A stretch of 64,000 bases of DNA from Hygrophila difformis (taxonomy: Eukaryota; Streptophyta; Magnoliopsida; Lamiales; Acanthaceae), in NCBI GenBank assembly GCA_030278955.1, contig JAOANR010000006.1:50558915-50622914 (forward strand), read 5' to 3'. Below, piece by piece: positions 1 to 9,758 of the stretch. How positions within the stretch are numbered: the stretch's first letter is position 1; every line of letters starts with the position of its first letter. Both the position numbers and the translations under genes were made by a program. A model generated the notes under the pieces. The model was not told where the DNA came from, did no database searches, and was given only the letters and a program-made list of their open reading frames with translations.

Positions 1-1842
1 AAATGTTTTCCATACTGCAGAGAATTCCTTTTCATTAATGTGCCAGAGTTTGGCTTGTTGTTCAGTGAACAACCCTCCTGTGTATCTACAGGGTTCTTGA
101 CCCGTAGTTGTTTTTCTCATGAGCACTCATGCCCATCGAAAATCATTGGCGTCTGTGTAGACTACCAGCTCATCATCATCTTGAGGTATCGCGAGTTTTG
201 GCAAGCTATTGCAGACTTGCTTTATTTCACGAATTCTCTTGGTATGGATTTCATCCCATTTCCATCTAGAGCTTTCAGTCTCTTTAAGGAGTGGTCTAAA
301 ATCCTTTCTATATTTTGCAAGGTCTTTAATAAACATTCCCGCAAAATTTACAACTCCTAAGAAACTCTGAAGTTGTTTCTTGTCTTTTAATACATCAGGA
401 AAATTGCGGATTTTCTCCACAATGTGTTCCTGTAACTCTATTCCTGCTTCATCAATTTGAACTCCTAAGAATTCAATTTTGTTAGCAGCGATAGTGGCCT
501 TTTTCTCGGAGAGAACTAGACCTTCCCCGTGACATGCATCTGAAAATATTTCAAGATGTTTAACATGCTCTTTAATATTTCGAGATGCAATCAGAATGTC
601 ATCTATGTAGACGAACATAAACTCTAAATAATCCTTAAATAGATTATCCATCTTTCTTTGGAATATCTGAGGGGCATTAGAAAGCCCCATTGGCATAACA
701 TTCCAAATATATTGCCCTTGTGGGGTGGAGAATGCTGTGAATTTCTTCGATTCATTCTCCATCTTAATCTGATAGAAACCAGATTTGCAATCAAATTTAG
801 AAAACACTTTAGCACCTTTGATGCAATCAATTAAGTGTTCTCTACTCGGAATGTAATAACCATCAAACTGTATTATTTTATTAATACCTTGATAGTTTAT
901 TACCAACCTGGGTTTACCTCTTTTTATTTCACCGTGGTTTCTTACCAAGAATCCAGGGCTACTATAGGCTGAGACTCCCGGCTCGATGAGTTTAAGATCG
1001 ATATGCTCTTTGATAATTTGTTGCATATCTTTCTTATCCTGCATATTCATTAGGATGGGTTTGTATCGAACATACTCATATTTATATTGTTCTTTTACCT
1101 GTAGAGTAGCTTCGATCTTGTTTTTATCCCACCATGCCAGAGGATCCTCGTTAAAGTTTCTCTGGATAAGTCTTTTTACATTTTCGAGGGATAATTTAGT
1201 TTCTCCCTCAATGTCTAATGAAGTTATATTCAATGACTTCATTTCCTGCATTGCTTCTTTGAGGTTTATAATTTCCTCAATAGAAGCTTCATCGAATCCT
1301 TGCTGTCTAAAAGACAACAAAGCCTTACCAAACTTTCTTTTATCCTGCATTTTTGGATGGGTTAGTTTGGCATCATTATCACCACGTTTGCTGCGAAATA
1401 ATATAGGCATTAACTTGTTGAATGCCTTTTCCCTGCGCAACACCTGTATCTCATTTCCACAACTTGTGGTAAATATTAACAAATTTCTTTTGTTATCTTG
1501 AACATATTTTGTAAAGGATTGTATAAAATTATTTCCTAACAAAATATCCGCTCCTGTGTCATGAAAGTAAATAGGAGGCGTTTTTACCTTATACCAAGGT
1601 GTACCAAATGCTCCTCCAATCATGATATTGGCTTGTCGAATACCCTTATTTAGTACTAAGATTTTTTGGGAAAAATCTCTTCCTGCAATAATGGGTAATG
1701 ATTCCATAGCTTCGCTAGGGAAAACTCCTGGTTTTGCCGTGCAAATACCTGATCCTGAATCAATATAAGCTGCGAAATATTCTGACTTATATTCTTCATA
1801 TATTATACCTACTGAGATATAAATGGAGAATGGACTTGTCAT
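1..1842 (-). pseudogene. Pararetroviral protease-reverse transcriptase-RNase H, partial and interrupted
   Basis: The frame opens with ATG at 1842, overlapping the stop of the upstream movement-protein frame by four bases (ATGA), a typical compact viral junction. An aspartic protease motif with D28-S29-G30 comes first, followed by a conserved LLG motif near residue 100. The reverse transcriptase follows, with its YIDD catalytic box at residues 412-415. The start of RNase H is reached near residue 562. A TGA at 127-129 stops the frame inside RNase H; the same frame stays open beyond it to the window edge and still looks like RNase H, so this is most simply a nonsense mutation in an old copy. 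In the family this polyprotein converts the RNA pregenome to DNA. The remainder lies outside the window. Confidence 0.88.
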
Positions 1843-3065
1843 TTAATTCTGATGGTGTGACCCTTCAGATTAAATTCTATACCATTATCCTTTCTTACCC
1901 ATGGTTTATGATTTTCGAGAAAACTTAATCCCAAAATCATAACCCCACTGTCTTTTCCGGCGGTGCCTAAGACTCTGATCTCGTGTCCTGCAATTTCAAT
2001 TGTTCCTTCATAGGTTCCAATTGATGGCTGTTGCAAGTAGTATAAGTCATCACATGGAAAACGATTAATCTTTTCAGTGATGTCAAATATTACTCGTATT
2101 TCTTTCCATCCTTCAGGGCATTTAATCTTTATATTATCTACCCCAATGGATTGAGGAGTTAGATCTTTGATGAACTCCTTCCCTTTATATGCCATAATTC
2201 TGTCTTCCGAAAAAGACATACGGCTTGCGTACTCAATTCTAGCACTCGTTGATCTGTCTAGAATTGGATGATCTCTTATCTGTATGTCTACTCCTCCTAA
2301 CCTTGGAATCTGGGTAGGATTTGGAGTCATAACTTTAGCAAATTCCTTGAAAATTCTAGGAATTTCTATATATTCTTTCCTGAGAAATAAGTCAGAATGA
2401 TGACTATTGGAAAGTGCATAAGAGATCCTATAAGTTATAGAATATGGCCTGTTCCCTTCTTTCATCAGATCTTTTCTTTTAAAATCCTGATGAAGGGTTA
2501 GAACTCTACTAAAATCTTGGTCAGCTAAGTTATAGGAAATTCTGGGATGTATGTCAAACATTAACTTCCCAGCATATAAATTTCCTACCATAGTTCCAAG
2601 AAGACCATCTCTAAGGTTATTGATTCTTCTATCAGTGACTGATAGATGTAATTCAGAATCAATGCCTTCTTTGAAGGTTGCCTTAATTACTACTTCAATG
2701 GCTCCTATGTGGATCCATTTCATAGTAATGGCGATTTCCTCCTTCATTCTGCTTAATTCCTCAAGAATTTCTTCTTTAGGAATTAATTGCATATCCATAA
2801 CATTACAAGTCAGTTCCACAGGAATGGCAAACTCACCTGCACTTACCTTGTAGATGATGTTATGTCTTCTCTGGTTGAGTCCCATCTGGTTAAGAACTCG
2901 TCCAATCCCGCCAATTCTGAATCCGTCATATGGGCTGAGGTTGGAATCTTGTCGCATTATCCTTTCCATGGTTCGATTTGAGATCGTCATCCTTGAAAAG
3001 AATCCAGACAGGTTTTCAGTGGTCTGAATCCTGTCCTCTTCAGTCAGACTCGGTTGAAGATCCAT
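1839..3065 (-). CDS. Pararetroviral movement protein (30K superfamily)
   Basis: The frame is open from 3086, but the first ATG is at 3065; it overlaps the end of the coat-protein frame. The central part carries the signature of caulimovirid 30K movement proteins: a hydrophobic strand with IHIGAIEV, then a KEGID segment and a D-R-R-I motif, followed by a long beta-rich domain. In the family this protein modifies plasmodesmata for cell-to-cell spread. The last roughly 80 residues contain an ILGLSFL motif resembling the flap and LLG part of the neighbouring protease but without a D-S-G site. No stop or frameshift breaks it in this copy. About 409 residues, a normal length. Confidence 0.85.
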   Translation of the reverse strand: MDLQPSLTEEDRIQTTENLSGFFSRMTISNRTMERIMRQDSNLSPYDGFRIGGIGRVLNQMGLNQRRHNIIYKVSAGEFAIPVELTCNVMDMQLIPKEEILEELSRMKEEIAITMKWIHIGAIEVVIKATFKEGIDSELHLSVTDRRINNLRDGLLGTMVGNLYAGKLMFDIHPRISYNLADQDFSRVLTLHQDFKRKDLMKEGNRPYSITYRISYALSNSHHSDLFLRKEYIEIPRIFKEFAKVMTPNPTQIPRLGGVDIQIRDHPILDRSTSARIEYASRMSFSEDRIMAYKGKEFIKDLTPQSIGVDNIKIKCPEGWKEIRVIFDITEKINRFPCDDLYYLQQPSIGTYEGTIEIAGHEIRVLGTAGKDSGVMILGLSFLENHKPWVRKDNGIEFNLKGHTIRIK

Positions 3066-4419
3066 CTGAATATGAGTCCGAGTCACTTCTTAATTCTTCC
3101 TCGTAGATGCTTTCATCAGAGGGGATGTCTTCAAACTGATACACTGGTACCAGCTTTCCATGGTAGACCGCTTCCACGATATCCTCCGTGGCTTCGTACC
3201 TTCGTATCTCACGATTCTGAGGGCAATCGGGTGAGATATGACCTTTGGCTCCACACTTCCAACAGTTGCAGTCTTTGAAACTTTCGTTGGCTCGGGTATG
3301 GGCTCGTCTGAATGTTCTCTTGGACGCCGTTCTCCCCATGCTCCTTGCTGCTGAGCTAGTTGAACCTTGGGATGAACTCTTCGTCGTTCCCGTTCTTTGT
3401 CCAGTTTTGTATGATCTGGCCTTGCCCTTGGACCACCATGTTCTTCTTCTTCGGAATGGAGGTCTTCTGAAACTCCTACTGTATGAGCCTCGACTCTTCT
3501 TCTTTCTCTTCTTTTCTTCTGATTCTCCTATAATTGTTGGAAAATCGTTATTTTCACAGTAAAGAGGGGTTCTTTTTATTTTACCTCTTAGTCTCTTGAT
3601 GTTCTTTTGGGCTGCTGCCTGTTGACACCATTCCCTGAGCTTATCCTTTAAGAAGGACATCCTCCGGGCTATTGAGTCCACTGTACCAGAGGGTACTGTG
3701 TACGATTGGATCAACATCTCTCTCCATGGGCTGCAGATCTTTGCAAAGAACATGGGACATGCTACTTCAGCTGTCATCTCACTCAGAAAATAGTATTTAC
3801 GAAACCAGTAGATGTATTCGTCTACTGCGCAAATACTTCTTAATTCCATACCCAATAATGCTTGGGTATAGACCTTGATTTTTTCGGTTCTCTGTTCTTC
3901 AAAATAACCATCTCCCACAAAATGGGTTTTAAATAAGAGGCTAAATCTTTCACAGATTGTGCTTTTGGATTCTCCCTCGAGTATTTGCTCTTTTAAAGCA
4001 GTCGTGGAGTTTTTCCAGACCAGCTTTGCCGATCCTTCGAGACTCAGCTCTATTAATCTGACAAAGTTTTCTTTATCGAGTTCCAGGGTTGTTGCTGCAA
4101 TCTTCATTGAAGCTACCCATTCATCGATCAGGTCTTCGATGTTTCGGAAGTCGATAACGTCGAGGTTCAGTGTTATGCCATATGGATTTAATGGTTGTAA
4201 CATCGTCTTGGCCCACGGTGTGGATTCTGGTGCTCTACTTGGGTTCCGTCCTGGGTTTCGTCTTGCATTGAGATGCACCTCAGGATACATGTTCATGTAA
4301 AAGTCTGTACTTTCTCTCATTGGGACATCAGGCGGTCCATCGTGGGTCACGTTGGATCCTGATCCTTCCGCATACCCCAATTGAAGAACTTCATTGGGTT
4401 TTACATTAACCAGATCCAT
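3040..4419 (-). CDS. Pararetroviral coat protein with CCHC zinc knuckle
   Basis: 459 residues starting at ATG 4419. The middle third resembles retroviral gag or caulimovirid coat proteins. A strongly basic tract around residues 295-330 (runs of K and R) would serve as nuclear targeting and nucleic-acid binding. A CCHC knuckle sits at C386, C389, H394 and C399, and the C-terminus is rich in acidic residues and serines, as in caulimovirus coat proteins. In the family it forms the icosahedral or bacilliform shell and binds the pregenomic RNA. It lies 65 bp downstream of the small coiled-coil frame and overlaps the movement-protein frame. No internal stop is present. Assignment rests on the knuckle, the acidic tail and the gene order. 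Confidence 0.87.
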   Translation of the reverse strand: MDLVNVKPNEVLQLGYAEGSGSNVTHDGPPDVPMRESTDFYMNMYPEVHLNARRNPGRNPSRAPESTPWAKTMLQPLNPYGITLNLDVIDFRNIEDLIDEWVASMKIAATTLELDKENFVRLIELSLEGSAKLVWKNSTTALKEQILEGESKSTICERFSLLFKTHFVGDGYFEEQRTEKIKVYTQALLGMELRSICAVDEYIYWFRKYYFLSEMTAEVACPMFFAKICSPWREMLIQSYTVPSGTVDSIARRMSFLKDKLREWCQQAAAQKNIKRLRGKIKRTPLYCENNDFPTIIGESEEKKRKKKSRGSYSRSFRRPPFRRRRTWWSKGKARSYKTGQRTGTTKSSSQGSTSSAARSMGRTASKRTFRRAHTRANESFKDCNCWKCGAKGHISPDCPQNREIRRYEATEDIVEAVYHGKLVPVYQFEDIPSDESIYEEELRSDSDSYSDGSSTESD

Positions 4420-4484
4420 AATCCCAAGTTGGGAAAATGATTATGCTAATTCTTGTAAATCTGATAGATCTGCCCTGGAAACAC

Positions 4485-4868
4485 TCATTCGACTGTTTTC
4501 AGGAGATCGATCATAAGCTCTTCTTGTGATTTCTGCTTTGGAACCATAGTTGCTTTACCCTTTTGATGTAAAGCTTGTACTGGTCCGAATGCATCTCTAA
4601 TATTGGCTTGGTTATTCTTGGAAGATCCAGGAATATCCTTCTGCCTTTTCTTGATATCTGAAATGTCAAATTTCAGATTCAAAATCTCTTTCTTTAGATC
4701 TTGAAATACTTTCAAGATCTCCTCTGTTGACTGATTCAAGTTATCTATTTTCCCAGGTATAATTAAGACCTGGTTACCAAAATCTTGAATCGTCTTTTGG
4801 ATTTCTCTTAAGTCTTTTGATAACTTAGAGCTACCCGGATCAATTTCTTTCCAATCAGTTCCTCTCAT
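4485..4868 (-). CDS. Small coiled-coil protein, first gene of the pararetrovirus
   Basis: 127 residues from ATG 4868. Residues about 15-75 form heptad-like repeats of I, L and F with many K, D and E, consistent with a coiled coil. The C-terminal part is basic and polar (KGKATMVPKQKSQEE). Several caulimovirids have such a small coiled-coil protein; in caulimo- and badnaviruses it associates with virions or takes part in vector transmission. Here position and shape suggest an equivalent, but I cannot assign a specific family. It is the first frame after the primer-binding site, with a leader of about 205 bp. Confidence 0.7.
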   Translation of the reverse strand: MRGTDWKEIDPGSSKLSKDLREIQKTIQDFGNQVLIIPGKIDNLNQSTEEILKVFQDLKKEILNLKFDISDIKKRQKDIPGSSKNNQANIRDAFGPVQALHQKGKATMVPKQKSQEELMIDLLKTVE

Positions 4869-5074
4869 CTTGATGAAAGAAATTATTGTTAATAAAATCT
4901 TGTCTTCCAGACAAGTTCAAGAATTTCCTCTGAAAATTTCTATTTTTTGTTTCCAAAATTTGGAAATAACTCACTGGTTTCAAATTAAATGAATCCATTA
5001 AATAATTAAGTCTTCACCATTAAGAGATAAAATATTTTAAATAATATAATTAATATGTTCTTCATTAAAACCTA

Positions 5075-5087
5075 GGCTCTGATACCA
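5075..5087 (-). other. tRNA-iMet primer-binding site of the pararetrovirus
   Basis: Read on the minus strand, 13 bases match the canonical TGGTATCAGAGCC complementary to the 3' end of initiator tRNA-Met, used for minus-strand DNA priming throughout Caulimoviridae. It lies about 205 bp upstream of the first viral ATG. 4869-5074 is AT-rich untranslated leader in which I see no gene. Confidence 0.85.
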
Positions 5088-5244
5088 ATTTACATGCGGA
5101 TCCGAAGTCATATGGATAATAAAATTATTTAAGTTTTGGAAGAGGACCTTTTGTACAAAGTCAAACATTTCTAGGGCCTTAATGAAAGTTTTTGAAAGTT
5201 TGGGGTTAAATATAAAAGTGTGAATGTCCACTAGCCCAATTTAA

Positions 5245-5360
5245 TAATACAAAAGGACTATTTTGGCTATTTCATGCATTTGTAGAGGACTATTTTGATA
5301 TTTTGAAACATAAAGGACTATTTTGGTTTTTTAGCAAAGATAAAGGACCATTTTGGCTTT
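5245..5360. repeat. Four short direct repeats of an AAAGGACTATTTTGG type motif
   Basis: The 15-base motif recurs near 5250, 5286, 5311 and 5343 with one or two changes and 27-36 bp spacing. It lies just beyond the viral primer site. It may be a cluster of repeated regulatory boxes from the viral intergenic region or an unrelated minisatellite; the sequence alone does not decide. Confidence 0.6.
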
Positions 5361-5499
5361 TATTCCTATGCCTCATGTTCTAATAATAGATTTCTAACGT
5401 TGCTAGTAATATTAGAAATTTTATTTTCTAACATCCCAATAAGTTCACCACACCACAGTCAAACATGATGTAGCAGGAGAAATGAAATTTGAACGGAAA

Positions 5500-5634
5500 T
5501 GCATACCATGATTCTCCCGTCTATCAATAACTGCATGCATTGCACAGTGAATGTGAAGAAGTAGGCCATTGTCTCGGAAATAATGAGACAAAGTAGTATT
5601 TGCAGTGAATCCTCCTGTTAAGTAGTCGTGCAAT
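5500..5634 (-). pseudogene. rbcL: Nuclear fragment of plastid rbcL (NUPT)
   Basis: The minus strand encodes a stretch clearly matching Rubisco large subunit around its residues 265-310: [12 protein letters not shown], then [10 protein letters not shown], then AMHAVIDR and NHGMHFR. Both ends leave the rbcL sequence abruptly, so only about 135 bp is present. Substitutions such as a Cys to Phe after SHY and a changed residue in the LHIH segment show decay. It has no start, no promoter and cannot be functional. Nuclear insertions of plastid DNA are common in plants; here it lies between the pararetrovirus and a MITE. Confidence 0.85.
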
Positions 5635-7183
5635 CAAAAGGAGTCCTTCTTTGAGGGGAAGGATTATGGAACTCAATTAAAATGCAATTACCTCCAAGAA
5701 AACAAAACGTCTATTATGCTTAATATCGTTAGTTTGATCTGTATAGCCATGCTATTAAGTATTTTTTTTATTTATTAAAGTTCTTTTCTTTCTAAGCGGT
5801 GGAACAGAATAACGCGGTTGAAGCGTAATGATTATATGTAGCTTTCTCTTCAGCCATTGCAATCAATATGTGTGCTACTACACTCCACAAATATTTTTCC
5901 CTGAACTTTTACACCTAAACCCGTCGCGGGATAAGAACGAGTTTAGGTGAGTCGATGGGTTATACTTTCACACGAGTGAGGTGTGTGTAACAAAAATGTG
6001 GATATGAGTTTTTTTTTTTTTTTTTCTTATTTATTTTTATTTTATCTGTATATATCAGATATGGGATTTTTAATCATAACATTATAAGAATTTTTGGGTG
6101 TGCTAAAATTAGTAAAATATGGTGTGCGACAATGTGAGTAGCAAAACTATAATATGCCAAAATTGCCAATAGCCGCATCCATATTTTTTTTTAAAATTAT
6201 TTATTTTACCTTTTCGATTAGCATTTCTTTAGTGCTAAAGCTTAACTCATAATAATGGGTCATTTCAATTTAAATTTATAAATTTTTTGAAATATGTTGG
6301 GGTAGACACGTAAACATATTGGGGAAAAAATTGTCTTTACCTAACAAACGTAAGCAAGTTCATTTAAAGTTTCAAACGGTTAACTTAAGCATTGAACATT
6401 GACTTGTTTGACAAATAAGCTAAATGAAATTAGATTATTCTAATCAATTTAAGATAAATTAGCTTATTAGAAAAAACAAAATAACTTAAAATAATTTTCA
6501 ATCAGCTCTTTTTGAAACCAATGTAAATAGTAGCATTTTGGAATTAACTTATTATATGCAAAAAAATTGCCTCAAACTTGCCAAAATGCTAATTTTAACT
6601 AATTTATTACTCAGATTACTCACATAATCAGTTAAAACTAATACTAATTCCCAAAAAGGCCTTATATGTGTGAAATTATTAGAGTTTAGAGGAATTTGAA
6701 ATTAAAGTTGCAAATGAGTTCTAAATTGAGATAGTTTTGAATAATGTTGTTTGATGTTAGAGTTTAAAATTAGTGTTTTGAGATTATAGTTTAAAAACTA
6801 AACGTTAGGAGAAGAACATTCAGAGTTAGGTTAAAATTTAAAAATCTAGTACTTTATTTGGTTTTTTTAAAGTGACATAATTTAACTTTTTTTTCCATTA
6901 TTTATTGTTTAACTTTAATCAAAATTTTATTGTAATTATATATGCAAAAGCATAGTCAAATTAAATTTTATTGGTTCTCTAATTTTGTTGTTTTAGAGTA
7001 TTAAAATATTTCTTATCATTTTTACTAATACATAATTTGAATTATTAATTATTAAGAATTTGTATTGATTTACGTATTTTAGGATAACATGACACTTTTA
7101 TAAAAATAAGGCTAGTACCCTTTGAAGAGTAGCCCTTTGATTAGAGGACTAATTAATGTATTCCTTAAGTAACGTGTTTAATA
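5635..7183. other. AT-rich intergenic DNA without a recognisable gene
   Basis: No convincing coding region. A hairpin with 9-bp perfect arms (CACCTAAAC at 5912-5920 and its complement at 5941-5949) and a T tract near 6010-6026 are visible. About 6600-6840 has 'gagtttaga'-like phrases resembling the Tourist-like element at 61762, probably a decayed relative. Confidence 0.6.
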
Positions 7184-7445
7184 CTTCCTCTGTTTTTTAA
7201 AAACTGCTACGGACCCATCAAACACGTAGTCCAATGCATATTTTAAACAATTAATAACTCAAATTCGGTACAATTAAAAATTCTAAAGGTTCGATATTTA
7301 AAAACTACATGACGAGACGAATCTAACAAGATCTCACTTGGCTATATTTTAACTTATATAGACATGATAAAACTTTAAGTCAAAGTATATAAGTGAACAA
7401 TAGCTTTTATCAAACTGTAACTAACAAAAAAAAAAAGGGAGGAAG
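7184..7445. mobile_element. Stowaway-like MITE
   Basis: About 262 bp with terminal inverted repeats of the CTTCCTC type and TA on both sides (7182-7183 and 7446-7447). It shares its internal sequence (a TTTTATCA-type tract and 'gatctcactt/gatcttgtt' phrases) with the MITEs at 30413, 38339 and 62209. Non-coding; would need a Tc1/mariner transposase in trans. Confidence 0.75.
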
Positions 7446-7521
7446 TATATAAAATTAAACAATTATACAAGAAAATATGATAAACCAATATCAATTGATT
7501 AGATAATATCAATTATACACC

Positions 7522-9357
7522 TGTTATCGCTGGGATGCGACGAACAATAAATAGTAAGCCTTTGCAGGCTAAGACGGCTGAATCTGAATAAATTCTACCG
7601 TAAGATTGCGCCTTTCAATAACTAAAAACAATGAACAAGAATGGATTTCTTGCCCACTGCGAATTACAAGAACTAGCTATTACAACTACGAAAGAAACTA
7701 CGGAAACTAAAGCTACGAACTAAGAAAAAGATAAAAACTCCTGTGGAGTGTTGAGTTGTGTGTTGATGCCTTTCTATTCTGCAGTGAGGTTGTATTTATA
7801 GATGTTTTGTGTAACCGCTTCCCCTAGCACGACGTCTGTGGAAATAACTGCTCCATCCAATGACTTGCCTTCGCTTTCTCTTCCACATTCGTCTGACTTG
7901 CCTGGTGTCTCCTTTGTGGCTTGATTGGTCTCGTGTCATTCCAAGGCCCGAAGCTAAGTGTGACATGACCTTTAGTTGATTATGGCTCGTCTTGCATATT
8001 GGGCGGTTGCACATCCTCTAGGGCATATCTAGGGGATGGTCCCTTGGTCGAACACTACAGCCCCTTGGTCGACCATGGACCCTTCCATGGGGTGTGGGCA
8101 TGTTCCACCGCTGTCCAGGCTTCCGGTAGATTGTATAACCCCTTTCAGGCCATTCCGGGCCCATTCGGAGCGCTTAGACACTAAAAAGAAGGACCTTTCC
8201 CCATGGGACTCCTCTTGGTCGACCACTACAGCCCCTTGGTCGACCATGGACCCTTCCATGGGGTGTGGGCATGTTCCACCGCTGTCCAGGCTTCCGGTAG
8301 ATTGTATAACCCCTTTCAGGCCATTCCGGGCCCATTCGGAGCGCTTAAACATTGAAAAGGAAGACCTTTCCCCTGGAACTCCTCTTGGTCGACCACTCCA
8401 GCCCTTTGGTCGACCATGGACCCCTCCATGGGGTGTGGGCATGTCCCTCCCCCTGTCCAGACTTCCGGTAGGCCGTATAACCCCTTTCTGGCCATTCCGG
8501 GCCCATTCGAAGCACTTATACACTAAATAGAAGGACCTTTCCCCATGGGACTCCTCTTGGTCGACCACTATAGCCCCTTGGTCGACCATGGACCCTTCCA
8601 TGGGGTGTGGGCATGTCCCTTCCCCTGTCCAGGCTTCCGGTAGGTCGTATCACCCCTTTCAGGCCATTCCGGGCCCATTCGGAGCACTTAAACACTAAAC
8701 AGAAGGACCTTTCCCCATGGGACTCCTTTTGGTCGACCACTACAGCCCCTTGGTCGACCATGGACCCATCCATGGGGTGTGGGCATGTTCCTCCCCTTGT
8801 CCAGGCTTCCTGTAGGTCGTATAACCCCTTTCAGGCCATTCCGGGCCCATTCCGGGCACTTAAACACTAAACAGAAGGACCTTTCCCCTTGGGACTCCTC
8901 TTGGTCGACCACTACAGCTCCTTGGTCGACCATGGATCCTCCCATGGGGTTTGGACATGTTCCTCCCCCTGTCCAGGCTTCCGGTAGGTCGTATCACCCC
9001 TTTCAGGCCATTCTAGGCCCATTCAGAGCACTTAAACAACGAAGAGGAGTTCCCATCTCCATGGAATATCTTGTGGTCGACCAAGACACCCTTCTTGGTC
9101 GACCAGAGACCCCCCATGGGGTCCTGTAGCTTATCCCCAATCTATACCTCTGGGTGTCCGGGCGACCCGAGATGACTGTAGGATAATTGTGTTGCCTTGC
9201 CAAGTAACCTATATATTTATTATATATATTTTTTATTTGCCATTAAAATATTTTTATTCAATTAATCAAGTAATTTAATTTTTCAGGCAAACTAAATTGC
9301 CCATATTAAATTACTTAAATCCCAATTTTTCCGGATATAATATTTTTTGTGATAACA
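7522..9357 (-). repeat. 3' LTR of the Tat element (1836 bp)
   Basis: Starts TGTTATC and ends GATAACA on the plus strand, an inverted-repeat terminus. It contains six copies of a roughly 171-bp tandem repeat (about 8040-9035). The partner LTR has fourteen copies and is otherwise colinear. Confidence 0.93.
8040..9035. repeat. 171-bp tandem array in the 3' LTR, six units
   Basis: Unit starts are spaced 171-172 bp (for example GACCTTTC at 8192, 8363, 8534, 8706 and 8878). Each unit holds two perfect palindromes TGGTCGACCA about 24 bp apart and a CCATGG...CCATGG inverted pair. Because 171 is a multiple of three, several frames stay open on both strands; these are not genes. Confidence 0.92.
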
Positions 9358-9373
9358 ATTTGCCCCCCCTGAT
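9358..9373 (-). other. Polypurine tract of the Tat element
   Basis: On the minus strand a purine run (AGGGGGGCAA core) lies directly against the TG of the 3' LTR, the usual site of plus-strand priming. Confidence 0.85.
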
Positions 9374-9689
9374 TCAAGCATTTAAATAAATTTTAAATGT
9401 TTGAATCAAATATTCAGGCATATCTAAATATTGAATAAAAATATTTAAGCCCTAGCAGGCTCTGGCCCAGGAAATCTTATTGTTCTATAAAATCCCCTGT
9501 TTTTTGCTTTAGCCAGATTTCTGCATCTTTTTTCTTGTTGGCCGCCCTTCTCTTCTCATCTTGCGCACAGGAGATTTATTTTATTTGTCAAATTTTTGGC
9601 AAACCACATGGCCAGATACTTCTCTGATGGTTCCAACCATAAACCCCATATTCGTTAAACAAATTCTAACGAACTCACTCTCTCCACCC

Positions 9690-9697
9690 TATATAAG
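9690..9697 (+). promoter_or_regulatory. TATA box for the first antisense gene
   Basis: TATATAAG preceded by CCC lies 62 bp upstream of the ATG at 9759, with a pyrimidine-rich, AUG-poor leader between except for one out-of-frame ATG near 9713. This is a standard plant core promoter pointing opposite to the retrotransposon. Confidence 0.6.
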
Positions 9698-9758
9698 CTC
9701 TCAACACAAGGCATGACTTCAAACACTTTCAAGCATCTCTCTACTCTGCCATTTCATC

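Larger units (their letters stand above)
1..5090 (-). mobile_element. Endogenous pararetrovirus fragment (Caulimoviridae)
   Basis: Four compact, overlapping minus-strand frames follow a tRNA-Met type primer site in the order small coiled-coil protein, coat protein with CCHC knuckle, 30K movement protein, and protease-RT-RNase H. There is no integrase and no LTR, which separates it from the LTR elements in this window. Coat and movement proteins on separate frames upstream of pol is an order seen in some caulimovirids (cavemo- or solendovirus-like); the genus is not resolved. The copy is cut by the window start, and its polymerase frame has an in-frame stop, so it is a decayed genomic integrant. 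Confidence 0.88.

Noticed and set aside
986..1501. Plus-strand frames over 986-1501 and similar shadows elsewhere
   Set aside because: Opposite strand of the viral polymerase gene.
5037..5231. 64-codon minus-strand frame over the viral primer site
   Set aside because: Overlaps the untranslated primer-site region and has no similarity I recognise.
8040..9035. Regular repeat array resembling a CRISPR
   Set aside because: Whole 171-bp units are repeated with no spacers, inside the LTR of a plant retrotransposon.
8029..9203. Many long overlapping reading frames on both strands, also at 18983-19555 and 27303-28658
   Set aside because: They are products of the 171-bp tandem array, whose length is a multiple of three; no domain, start or conservation supports a protein.
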